Source of the DNA: Caprimulgus europaeus
Lineage: Eukaryota; Chordata; Aves; Caprimulgiformes; Caprimulgidae
DNA length: 64,000 bases
Direction of reading: 5' to 3'
Assembly (NCBI GenBank): GCA_907165065.1
Contig: OU015542.1
Span: 992,001 to 1,056,000, forward strand
This document shows, in pieces, positions 22,528 to 33,657 of the stretch; positions within the stretch are counted from its first letter, which is position 1, and each line of letters opens with the position of its first letter. The position numbers and the translations under genes were made by a program. The notes beneath the pieces were generated by a model, which made no database searches, was not told where the DNA came from, and was given only the letters and a program-made list of their open reading frames with translations.

Positions 22528-24988
22528 AAAATAACACACTGAAAAAATCTATTTGTCATTGACAAGTTCATAGAACCAAATATACCTTTAACTTAGGTAG
22601 AGACATAAATACAAGCCAGTTCCATGATTCAGTAGGGACCCGTAACATCCATGGGCTGTTATGTCAGCCATAGACCCTATTTGCTGGCAGGTCAGTCCCT
22701 TACTCTGAGCCCAGATGAGAATATAGATAAAAATAGGTCTGTGGTAACTTGTAATGAGATTATCAAGGACCTTTTCCACCTGCTTGTGAAAATAATTCTC
22801 CATACTTAGCTGCTCTTTAGGGATAGTGTTTGGACCCAGAAGCATCGTTTTGCTTCACTGGGCTGCAGAAAAAAAATATTAGTTTTTGGCTGTGTAGATG
22901 AAAGGTACTTTTCTTCTTAGAAAACTGCCATGTGAGTGAGACTACATTGCAAGGGCACAAAAAACCCACTCCTTAGTAAGGCAAAGAGTTTTTGCCTCTC
23001 TACCAGCAGTGATGAATCCTCAGAATCTAATGAACATCACAGGCTGCCTGGAAACTTCTGATTAATACACAAACCATAAGGAAAAGCCAACATATGGACC
23101 TCACATTCTGCCATGGTTTAACAGAGCTTAATTGGATCATCCATTTTTGCAATATTAACATATCAGGGCTGCTGCTAATCCCTCAGAAAGTCCTGTATAT
23201 TGCAGATTAAAGCACTTTCCACAATCTGCATTATATGGTTGGCTGAACAATATTAAGAAACTAAGTCTCCAAACACTTAACTGCTAATTTAATACAATTT
23301 CACAAATCTGATGCTTTCTGTGGGTGCTATTGAGATGCATGAACCCACAAGTAAATTCATCACGATAATCTACCCAAAAGGATCTAAATGTTCCAGGGGA
23401 TGCCTTACTTTAGTTTAAAATACTGCTTCTTTACTGCAGCTGGAAGTGCATTATTGAGATTTATTCTAACAGAAAGAAAAAAAAATCTTTGCACTATTGC
23501 TCCCTTTCTAAAAGAGTATTTGCACTGTTCTGTTCACCACAGACTGCAATTCCCGGCTGCCTCTGGATTCCAACCGATTATTCAGTTTCTTGGATCTACA
23601 TCCACAGCACAAGCAATACTATATTTAAAAACAGACATCTTGGTCCAGATTTTCCCAAATTCAGCTGTGATTATGAATGATGTGGATTCAGATCCCTATC
23701 TGTTGACTGTCAGACAACAGCAAAAGGTCAGAGCAGACTCTAGTGTATGACACTGGACATCACAGTGTTAATAGGCAACGCCTGATGAAAGCCAGCTTAT
23801 ACCATGCGACCACTCAATACACAGCCACTTCAAGTTCATTAAAAAATGCTGGTGATCATGAGTTGTTTAAATTGGTCCTAGATAACCAGTAAAAGAGGAA
23901 AAAGTCTTAATAGAAAATGCAGATTTTGAACTGCTACTTACAGTGGTTGAGATCAGAAACACTCTTCAGTGTGGGGAGGTGATGAAATTTTTCTGTGTGA
24001 AATATAAAAAAATTAACAAAAGTAAGTTAACAATAAAAAATATTTAAAATTACACAGAGAAGAAATCAATGAGCTAGCCACTGAGGAGAATCCAATACCA
24101 TCAGAATTGCATTCTAATTACTATAGATTTGTGGCAGTAACTAGTCATCTCTCCCCCATCTCAATATGTCTCTTTGCTACAGATAATTACACTATGATAA
24201 TTCTAAAGCTTCCTCATATTATGAACTTATGTGGGTCTCTGCCGGGAAAATAGTACTACAGAAAGCCAATATCATGGCCATGCTGCTTTAAATATGAAGG
24301 GAAATAAGGCAGAAGATAATGTGGTTTAGTATCACAGATATCAAACAGCCATGTGTTTGATTGCCTTTAGTATTTTAGACATATATCTTGTAAATCATCA
24401 AATGAATCTTGTCTCCAGTCAATGTGGCACTAATAAATAAATGGATATAATACCCTTGGCTAATCACTACATAGCCTTAAGCAGAACAGAAGAGCAAGAC
24501 TCCCAGGGTAGAGCTTCTTCCTGATGACAGGCACTGAAGAATGCTTCAGGAGAAGAATCCAGTAAGAGATGGATTAAAGATAAGGATTTTCCCTTGTTGA
24601 TTATCAAAAAAAGGGAAATCCTCCTAAGAAAGAGTCAGAAAAAAATGGAAAACAGTACAGAGAACAACATCATGGTACTATGTAAATTCTTGAATAGTTT
24701 CTGCAATCCTGATTTAGCCATCTCAGAAAGACTGTTATAAAACTGTCAAGACAACACAGAAGAGGGCAACAGGGAAGATGAAAGGTACGAAATGACACCT
24801 GTGTAAGAAAAAGGTAAACAGACCATGAATCTCTATCTTGGAAGAGAGGAGACATTTCTTCCAAGAAGAATCCTGCAACTATCAGATGGCAGACAAGCAG
24901 AAAGGAAGAATGTCTCCATACAGTGTGTAAATTGTCTGTAGAATTCACCACAGCTTGTCTTCAGTGTTGGAAAAATAACTTAGAGGAA
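22528..24988. other. Unique non-coding sequence between the direct repeats
   Basis: No viral or transposon protein is recognisable between the two repeat copies, so they do not bracket an identifiable element. A repeat-free block at about 23090-23390 (TTAATTGGATCATCC, TTGCAATATTAACATATCAG) has the look of conserved non-coding DNA, but this is only an impression. Confidence 0.5.
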
Positions 24989-25167
24989 TCTGCCTTTCCC
25001 ACCTCAAACCAGAGCACCAGTTATACAAGAGGTGACTGCTGGAGCACAGGAGCGATGTCTCCTATGTAAGGAACAGATAAACACTGTTTAGGATGGGCAA
25101 GGAACTCATTTGCAAAGTAGTGTTTTTTTTGGCAGAGTCTGCCCTGTGCAGAGATGACAATACAGTG
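24989..25167. repeat. About 178-bp direct repeat, copy 2
   Basis: This is the partner of 22351-22527, in the same orientation and 2,638 bp away. Best-preserved segments are CTCAAACCAGAGCACCAG, AACAGATAAACACTG and GCCCTGTGCAGAGATGACAA. It has an extra AG before TCTGCCCTG and lacks 3 bp after TTATACAAG. Confidence 0.9.
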
Positions 25168-28135
25168 TTCAGAAGGGTTTGGGCAGTTTTTGGGAAAAAA
25201 AGCAAGATCAGTTGGTCCATCCAAGCAAAAGGAGTCCTTGAGAACAGGCAACAGGCACACAGCCTCAGATATGATGGAAAAGAGAAAGAAATATGAAACA
25301 GAAAGACAATACTAGACAGAGTTTGCTTGCAGCTAGGAAACTGAAAAGGTTTCTGAAGTGAGAGAAAGCTTGAAAGAAAGAAAACAGAGGGGAGGAAAGA
25401 GATATGTTGGAAGTTCTTTCACTTCTGTCTCACTCTGGAGTTCTCTGGTTTAAAAATACTCATTGTTCCACTTTGAAGGTTTTTCATTTTTCTCTCAATT
25501 TTACAAGCCTTCTGGTGTTTGGGGCATGTTTCCTTGAAGGAGAAGACAGATCCACCTGAAAACTGGTTGACCTGTGTTCCTATCACACACACTCTATATT
25601 TTTCAACATCAAGCTTCTTAGCTCTCTACCACTGAACATCCCAGAGGAATGACGCAACCAATAAATCAATCCCATTTTAGAATAGTCTCTTTGGACATAA
25701 TAAAATTACCTTCAGAAAAATCTGGCAGGTTTTTCATGGAAGTGTAGTGTATAACCATTCCAAAGGCTCCTGCACAAAGTCATTGTTTTTACTCAAAATA
25801 CAGGATGCACCTGCACCTTCCTTTCTTCTTTGCATCCTTCCAGATATCAACAGTAACTGAACTAGTGACACCCACAGTGGATCCAAAAGAATCACAGGAG
25901 TAGCTTAAAGGGGCTGAGAAGACATACCAATAGATGGATGTTGAGAGCATGGTGAATTACTGGGGGTTTTTTCTGTAAGCATTTAAATTTGATTAGCAGA
26001 TCACAGTCTGATCCCCATCCTTAGCCAATACCTCTTCCAGTCCATACTGTACTTTTTGTAGGGCAAGAAGAATGGTCATGCAGGAATCCCTTTCTTTTTC
26101 TTTTAGAAGGAGAGAGCTGAGCTGGGCAGTATTGTCTGCTGGAAACATTATCCGAAGTGAGGAATAGCCCTAGGAGCCAGAAAATTATGATAGTGCCTCC
26201 ATTTTGGAAAGAGATTTTGCTGCACCTGGAAGCTGCCTTAAAAATGGAATACATTCCCATGCAGTCTGAGAGCTGACAGCATCCTTCCCCTTGGACACAT
26301 CATCCCTCCCAGGCTGGTTTGGCATAGGACCAGGCTTTGCAGCTCATCTTCCCTGTGCTGTCTCCTGCCACCCCAGCCCAACTTCCTGGCCCACCTGCTG
26401 GGGCTCACTGCAGCACTTGTCACCCAGACCTTGCCAGTAGAGGGAAACAACCCAAGGTTATGGATCCTGCACACAAAGAGGCAGAGGGTATGTCAGGGTG
26501 AGGCCTCTGGACAGGGCAGCAGATGGTCGTGTGTCAGATGCAGGACTTGGATGTATGAACCTCCCTACTGGGCAGCAACCTCAGGGCACAGAGCCCTAGA
26601 ACACGACCTCAATCCCAGTATGGTTGCCACCACTCAACCTTTGCTTTATGCCATATGAGCCACACTTCCTTGTTTTTCATCCTCCCTGTCATTCTTCTGA
26701 GATGAACAGCCTCTTGCATCCAAGGAAATGTGCTAGCACAGAGCTCTGCCTCTGCACAGAGCTCCCATGGTACCTCTGTGGTCCCTTCCCCAACAGCAAT
26801 GATGGATCGTGTCCAGAACAACTGCCATTTCTCCTGAACGGCCTTCATCTGTCAGGGACATCGATCTCCTGCAGCCTTTTGATTTACTTGTTTAATCTAA
26901 TTGAGCTGTTGGAGACAGAAACTCTGTGAGGGTATCTGGGTCCACCCCAGTATCTCCCTTCCAGGCATATGGCTTCCCAGCACCTGGTGGGCTGTGCCGT
27001 GCTGAGACAGCATCACTGATATTAAGTAATAAGAAGATGTATTATTAATCTGACCTGCCAGGGAGGGAGACAAAGATGTTTCCAATACAGTGAGTTGGAA
27101 CCTCTTTGAAAAATCAGTGTAACTTGAGGGGCTAAAGAAGACTCCTTTTAATTTTTACAAAATAAACTCAATCAAATCTTCATTCATGAGGCCCCTGGTA
27201 GTAGGAAATAGCAGTAAAATAGGTGATTTAGTCACATAGCGCTACTTGTCTTTAGTTTAAGTCATTTCATAAACTGAAGCAAATGAGCCCAGTTAGTACA
27301 AGCAAATCAGAGTGGAAGTGTCCACAGTCCTTGTAGGAGGTTCCTGGTGTAGTATTCTGTGATTTTGTAAAATGTCAGGTAAGATAAGGACATGTCTGTC
27401 TCTGTAAAAGAGAGTAACTGTGCTTATATAGTCACTGGAAATTGTAGCTTCCTCACTGGGCAGGATACATTTCAAATGGTATGTAAGGAAGATAGATAAT
27501 GTTCTTTTTTTCTTCTAAACTCTCCTGGATGGATCCTAGATGGTGCATGTGATTTTATAGCATTTAAATTAAATTATGATAAAAAGCAGAAGCTGGACAG
27601 TGTCAGGATCTCCAGGATCTTTCAAAACCTTCGCTATGCTGCGCATGGAAAACAGCCATGCTGCAAAATGCTCTGCTCATCCCAACCTTAACGTGCAGTT
27701 AGCAGCACTGTGTCCCACTCCCTGCTCTGAGGATGATGCTTGCTGTTCCTCATCAGCTCCTCCAGGCTTCATAGACTTTCATAATCATGCATGCTTTATT
27801 CTCCTCCCATCCAAGGGACAGTGCCATGGCTCTTGGAATGGCTCTTTGCCATGATCATGCATGTACCCTGGATAGATTATTTTCCTCTGCTTCCCGAGAG
27901 GAGTCGGCTACTGAGCAAACAGAAAAGGAGAGTGAATTCTCCTGTTTATCAGCCAGGGGAAATTTCAGCTGCACCTTGTGAACAGGTAAACAAGATCAAG
28001 CAGCCTGGGACAAGTGCAATGCTTGTGCTTATAAAAAACAGAAGGAAACATTATAACCTTTCAGGTGAATTCTCTACAGATCATAAACCAGAAACAGGCT
28101 CCCACTACCCCAGGAGAGTCCAACTTTATATATGT
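25168..28135. other. Unique non-coding sequence
   Basis: No repeat or gene is recognised. A purine-rich run lies at about 25372-25403. GC content rises at about 26270-26600, but CpG sites remain few, so it is not a CpG island. Confidence 0.5.
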
Positions 28136-28352
28136 TAATTGGACATTAGGAGAAGGTTCTTCAGACAGAGGGTGGTGGAGCACTGGAACAGGGAGGTGCT
28201 CATGGCACCACACCTGACAATATTCCAGAAGCATTTGTCCAAGGCCCTCAGACACATGGTCTGAATCTTAGGATTGTACTGAGCAGGGACAGTAGTTGGA
28301 CACAATGATCCTTGTGGGTCCCTTCCCACTCACAGCATTCAGTGATTCTATG
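28136..28352 (+). mobile_element. CR1 LINE 3'-end fragment
   Basis: The order is CAGAGGGTGGTGGAGCACTG, then GTCCAAGGCCCTCAGACA, ATGATCCTTGTGGGTCCC and CAGTGATTCTATG. It is a plus-oriented CR1 3' end beginning just upstream of the stop of the CR1 frame. It belongs with the 8918 and 42793 group. Confidence 0.9.
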
Positions 28353-30014
28353 TTACAAAACCAGATTTTCCACTGAAGCCTGTGGTGTTGCCATGTTGAA
28401 GAAAGGTCTGTCCCACTCCTGAGGCTGAAAGCCTCTACCCAGTACATCCTAGGATGCAGAACTCTGGCTCTGCAGTATTAGGTTTTCATTCAGGCTGGAT
28501 GCTAAGCCTGTAATGTCCAGAATTCTTCAGGCTCCAAATTATAGGTTCTTTTTGAACATGTTATGTTTTGAGAATCCTGAATCTGGGACATTTTTTACTG
28601 ATGATCTGAAGCTTAGGATGACATCTCATATTTTTGGACCTCATAATCCCCATCCTGGGCTCCTCAAGCAGTTATAACGTGGGGTGTTCTGCTGTTTACT
28701 ATTAAGCACAACTACCTTTTTTTCATCCTTCAAATGGGCAGTTCTGGTCTGCTACCTCAGTAGGGCAATATAAACACCAGGCATTTTTCTTACCTCGAGG
28801 AAGTAATGCTCCAATGTCCTGGCCAGTGGTAGTGTGATCCTCCAGCTGTCCTCTCACAGCTGGCTCCAAATCCGACCTCCTACAACAGCACCAGGTATTA
28901 AATCAACCTTCCATGTTGGAAGCAGGAAAGCATCATGCAAAGGAGCTGGAACAGTTTGGGGTGATTAAAGTTATTACTGGTCTGCTCAAAAGAGCATAGA
29001 GACTTAGCAGCTGGCAAATGTCTGATTAGGAAGTCTCAGAGTTACCAACTTCATGCCAAGAGCCTCTCAGGCTGTGTGCCAAACAGATTTGGGCAGAGAA
29101 GTATTAATTGAAAGAAGGCTTGTGCAGTAAGTTAAAGTGAAAAATCATTCTCTAAATGAGGGAAGATTCCAGGGACTATACAGAGTGATTATAGAAGCTG
29201 ATGCTTAGCCTTTAATTCAACGGACTCTGGATTTTCTCTTTATTTAGAAGGCTAAAGCTCCCTTCAGCCTGAACACAGAGAGTAAATTAAAGCCTCCAGA
29301 ACCCCTCAAATCCTGGCATAGCCCAACTAACCCTTCTGTGTGCCAGACAGAGGTCAGCTCATGGGGACATCGCAGCTATTTCCTATCTGAAGGAATCAGG
29401 AAAATACAGTTATTTCTGTCATGAGGTTTGGAGGTGTCTGAGAGCTTGCTAGGGCTAGGAAACTGGGCCAGAAGTGGCACAACCACTGTCATTGGCAGGG
29501 AGTTGACTTTGACATGGGTTACGTAGAAATGTTAATGAAAGTGGCAAGAGCTGGGAAATGGGGAGACCTATGGCAGGAATTTCTGGATCCCTGTGGTCTC
29601 ACTTCCAAGCTCTGTGCTTTTCTGTATCGACTAGAAATTATTTGTTCTACTTCAAGTTGCTAAATAGGATATTTATTGTTCAGTCTACACTTTTCCTGGA
29701 GATTCCCACACGTTTAAGAGTTTTGGGAGTTTTGGAATTCAAATTCATGGAATAATACAATGCCATTATGGCACTACATTTCCATGGCTTTAGTTCAATG
29801 CACTGCAGTGCATAACGGTGGCATGGTGCAGTAACTAGCACGTGGCTGGCTGGAGTTAGACCCTGTCTTTAAATTAACATCCACAGGTTTCTTCCTCACT
29901 GCTGTGAAAGCATGTGTTATCATTCAGAGTGCTCAGGAAAGAGTAGAAAGGAAGCCCTGATCACTCTGAAATCGCTGCAGTCTGTTTCAGTGAACCAAGA
30001 ATCAATTCCAGTTA
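28353..30014. other. Unique non-coding sequence
   Basis: No repeat or gene is recognised. Open frames are short. Confidence 0.5.
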
Positions 30015-30475
30015 GAACAAGTCCAGAGGAGGCCACGAGGATGATGCCAGGGCTGGAGCAGCTCTGCTGTGAGGACAGGCTGAAAGAGCTGGGGCTGTTC
30101 AGCCTGGAGAAGAGAAGGCTCCGGGGAGACCTTCTAGTGGCCTTCCAGTACCTGAAGGGGCTCCAGGAAGGGTGGGGAAGGACTTTATTAGGGCAATTAA
30201 TTACAAGACAAGGCTTTAAGCTGAAAGAGTGCAGGTTTAGATTAGATTTTAGGAAGAATTCTTTGCTGTGAGAGTGGTGAGACACTGGCCCAGGTTGCCC
30301 AGAGAAACTGTGGCTGCTCCTCCCTGGAAGTGTTGAAGACCACGCTGGATGAGGCTTTGAGCAACCTGGTCTAGTGGAAGGTGTCCCTGCTAATGGCAGG
30401 GGGGCTGGAACTGGGTGAGCTTTAAGGTCCTTTCCAGCCCAAACCAGTCTGTGGTTCTATGATTCTAAGATTCTG
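30015..30475 (+). mobile_element. CR1 LINE, 5'-truncated, with RT tail
   Basis: It begins near AAGTCCAGAGGAGGCCACG and encodes [20 protein letters not shown] and RLRGDLLVAFQYLKG, the C-terminal end of the CR1 reverse-transcriptase frame. The 3' UTR follows (GCAACCTGGTCTAGTGGAAG) and it ends TCTATGATTCTAAGATTCTG. The tail is a worn octamer repeat. It starts at almost the same CR1 position as the 46734 and 60955 copies. Confidence 0.93.
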
Positions 30476-32029
30476 GACTTGAGTGGTGGGAAAGGAAAAA
30501 GGTGATAGCAACTGAATGATGGTTACACTGTGCTGAGCAGTGAGTCCAAAGGGGCTGGACAAAATAGAGTGAACACAATTAAGTTGTGGTTTGACCACCT
30601 TTCTCTTTGCCAGCTGCTAGACTTAGTAAGCCGTGCCCTCTGTGGAGCCCCTGCTCAGGCTGCAAAAACCTTCTGTTCAAGGACTTTAACAAGAACCACG
30701 TGGTAGGACTTTGCTTTATTAAACTAGAGATTTAGATCAAAAAGAGTGAAATAACTAGTTCTCAAAGCTCTCTATCATTTTATTGGATTCCTCCTTTAAA
30801 TGCCATTTTTCTCTCCCTTTCTATTTCAGCTGTCTGATCGTGGCATTTCTGATTACATGGGGGTCTCTGCAAGGAGCCATCTTTTCAAACATCCCTAGGC
30901 AGAGTTTCTATCATGCAAAATGGAATAAGGCAAATAATTTTTCAGTGAATAAAAAAAAACAGAGTGATTTTGAGAACATTTTGAAAGGTTCTGACCATTC
31001 TCTTGGATACAAAGAGGATAAAAATCCTTTGGACTAAGACGATGTTTCTGAGCTCTGAAAAGTAACTGGGAGTAGAGCTACGCCAGTACAGGCCTTCAGA
31101 GTAGGTCTTCAGGGTTGCTGCCGTCATGAAAACCTGCTGCCTGGCTTCTCAAAGCACTTTGTTGCTCCATCATGGACTTCTTTGTACCTCGCCTTTTAGG
31201 TACAACAGCTTGCAGTGCAGTGCCTGCCTACAGGTCTAGGTTGGTGAGACCTTTGACGTATTTAACCTTCTTGTGTTACATTTAAACCACTTTATAGGTG
31301 TTATAAGTCACATATAAACTCTAAGGAGAAAGGAGAGTTGAACATAGTTGTTCTTCACCCCATTACACCTATAGTAGCCAAGAGGGTTTTAGTTGTATCA
31401 AGAATGTTCCTGTGCCACTTTAGATGGGGCAGAGGCAGCTCTGAGTTGTGTTTGTCAGGCAAGGAAATGAAGCGTCTTGGTGAATGGACAACTCATGGTG
31501 AAAATCCCTGCCAGTAGACAGCCCATGACACTACAAACAAGGAACTTACATTAAAAAACCCAAACTGAAACAAAACAAAAATGTGAAACAAATAAATAAA
31601 AACACACCATGGCATAAAAGTAACCCAAAGTGTCTGGGTATAGCAGATAAGGTGCAAGAACCCCTTCAAGGATGTGACACAGAGCGTTAATGAGACGGAG
31701 GATGCTTGGATGCAGAGAGGAGGTTGTGCCTAAGGCCCAACTTTGCCTCTGTCTACCCAGATATTGTTCAGCCCTGATAACTACTGCAGCTCTGAAAGAC
31801 TTTTGAAGATGAAACCTCCATGTCCAGAGTTATCGCTTCTCAGGAATTATGCATATGCAACATCTATGGCAGACACTTATTGAACAAGAAGCTGAAGGTT
31901 TTTCCAAGGCCAGCCTCTCTTCGTTCTCCTCTTCATACTCATCATCACCACAAAAATTCCAACCAAAACAACTCTGTTAGGAAAAAGAAAAAATTAACAA
32001 AACATATCTTCTAATTCTGTTTCTCTCAT
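30476..32029. other. Unique non-coding sequence
   Basis: No repeat or gene is recognised. The sequence contains A-rich segments at about 31550-31620 and 31980-32000. Confidence 0.5.
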
Positions 32030-32600
32030 AATAGTTTGCAATGCTATAAGTAACGTTCCATTAAAAGTTTTTTCATCTGATCTTATTTTTCTCTTTATTA
32101 TAACACATTTTCTGCTCATCTGGTTAATGCTTTCTGAAATAAACCTGATCTCAGGAGCTAATTGGCATAGTGACATGAAGTTTGTGGCTCACCCAGCAAA
32201 ATGTATTTCAGTATTTGCAAGAATAATGTAAATCTCTGCGCATATTTCATCTTAAAGGCTGCAAAATCTGCTTGCCGTGTTCTTATCTTGGTGGATTACC
32301 AAGTCATTGAGGAGTGTCACAATAATCTGAATGGAGATAAGGTGTAGCAAATCCTTCCCTTCTGCTCTCTGACACGCCAAATCAGCAGCAAATAGGAAGT
32401 CTAGGAGCAGAGATAAATCAGGAGCTCGCTGGGGACCCTAAGCTACATATGAATGCATTAAAGTGATATTCAGCTCCCTGCACAAAGGCAGTACAGCCGT
32501 TCCTCTATTGCTCTGTGAGATAGATATTGTACTGGGTATTAAGCTATTAGTTGTCAGGAAGGTGCATGTGTAATGCAATGGATTAGCATCTTACAAGAGC
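32030..32600. promoter_or_regulatory. Candidate conserved non-coding element
   Basis: This block is repeat-free and balanced in composition, without simple sequence. Motif-like strings include ATGAATGCATTAA (POU/homeodomain type), GGAGATAAGG (GATA type) and GAGCTAATTGG. The texture is typical of deeply conserved vertebrate enhancers. This is inference from appearance, and no comparison was possible. Confidence 0.28.
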
Positions 32601-33052
32601 TGCTGTCAAGAAAAGTTAGAGCAGAACAGATCCAGCCTAGGCACCGGAGGCATCTTCCATAACATGCACCAGGTTGCTTTGGAGACTGATGTTGGGCTTC
32701 AAAACAGAACATACTCGCACAGAAATGAGACAGCCTAGATGGCTGCTAACAGCCAGGAGAAGCCCTACTGCTTGTCAGTCCTGTACACAGAGGCCTTTAA
32801 AGTACGCTAAGTATATTAATAATTAATGCAGTCACTACGGGAGAAACTTAAAGCTGGCCTCTCCTCTGGAAAAAGGCTTCCAAGAGTCAAGTCTCTTTCT
32901 TTTTTCTAGCACTTCACAGGCAAACTCAGGGCCGGTTATTACCACAGTTGAATTTGGAAGCTGTGGACTTGCATTCCCTGGGATGTGGCCAAAGGTAAAG
33001 CGACATACAGCATCCCTACGACAGAGAGAGGCTGCCTGGCAGCCTTTGGGGC
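32601..33052. other. Unique non-coding sequence
   Basis: Nothing is recognised between the candidate conserved block and the LTR. A TTAATAATTAATGC string lies near 32816. Confidence 0.45.
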
Positions 33053-33657
33053 TGTTCTGGTTTTGTCTAGGATAGAGCTAATTTTCTTCTCAGTAACTAG
33101 ACTAGCACTGTGTTTTGGTTTCATTCTGAGAAGAATGTTGATAATATACTGAAATTTTTTAGTTGCTGCTAAGAAAATCAAGGATGTTCCAATTTCCCAA
33201 ATTTTGCTAGTCTGTAGGTGCAGAAGAAATTGGGGGATGGCATAGTAAGATTAGCAGACCCAAAATGGCATTTTGATATGTCAATGGAATATTTCATGTC
33301 ATATAACTTCATGTTCAGTATATAAAAGAGTGTTGGCTGGAAAACTCAAATGCTATCTCTGTTCTGGGTTTGAAGATACTCTCTGCTCTAGGATAGCTAG
33401 CTGAGGAATGAGCTTGGCATCAGCTGGTGGGTTGTGAGCAATTGCATGGTGCATCATTCATTTGTACATTCCATTATTACAGTTATTATCGTTATTATTT
33501 TTATTACTTTAATTTTTATTCTACTTCAGTGATTAAATTACTTTTCTCAACCCATGAGTTTTCTCTCTTTTATCTTTCTAATTCTCTCCCCAATTCCCTG
33601 GGCAGGGGAGGCTGAAAAAGGTGATGCTTCACTGACAGCCAAATTAAAACCACCACA
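33053..33657 (+). mobile_element. Solo LTR, avian ERV (ERVL-like superfamily), with TATA box
   Basis: It starts TGTTCTGGTTTTGTCTAGG and ends AAAACCACCACA, giving TG...CA ends. The flanks GGGGC (33048-33052) and GAGGC (33658-33662) agree at 4 of 5 positions. A TATATAAAAG box lies at 33319-33328, preceded by CATGTCATATAACTTCATG. The AT tract TTATTACAGTTATTATCG and CTCAACCCATGAGTTTTC match the superfamily blocks at 5015 and, reversed, at 1315 and 49280. It has the same middle section as the 5015 copy, so these two form one subfamily. No internal proviral sequence is attached. Confidence 0.85.
33319..33328 (+). promoter_or_regulatory. TATA box of the LTR promoter
   Basis: TATATAAAAG sits about 266 bp into the LTR at 33053, where the U3 core promoter would lie. 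The equivalent position of the 5015 copy has lost the motif. Confidence 0.55.

Noticed and set aside
22351-25167. The 178-bp pair as LTRs of one element
   Set aside because: The ends lack TG...CA, no viral or transposon proteins lie between, and no target duplication is visible.
1315-33657. A provirus between the related LTRs
   Set aside because: The LTRs differ in orientation and age and are separated by unique sequence, CR1 copies and an unrelated LTR. Each is best read as an independent solo LTR.
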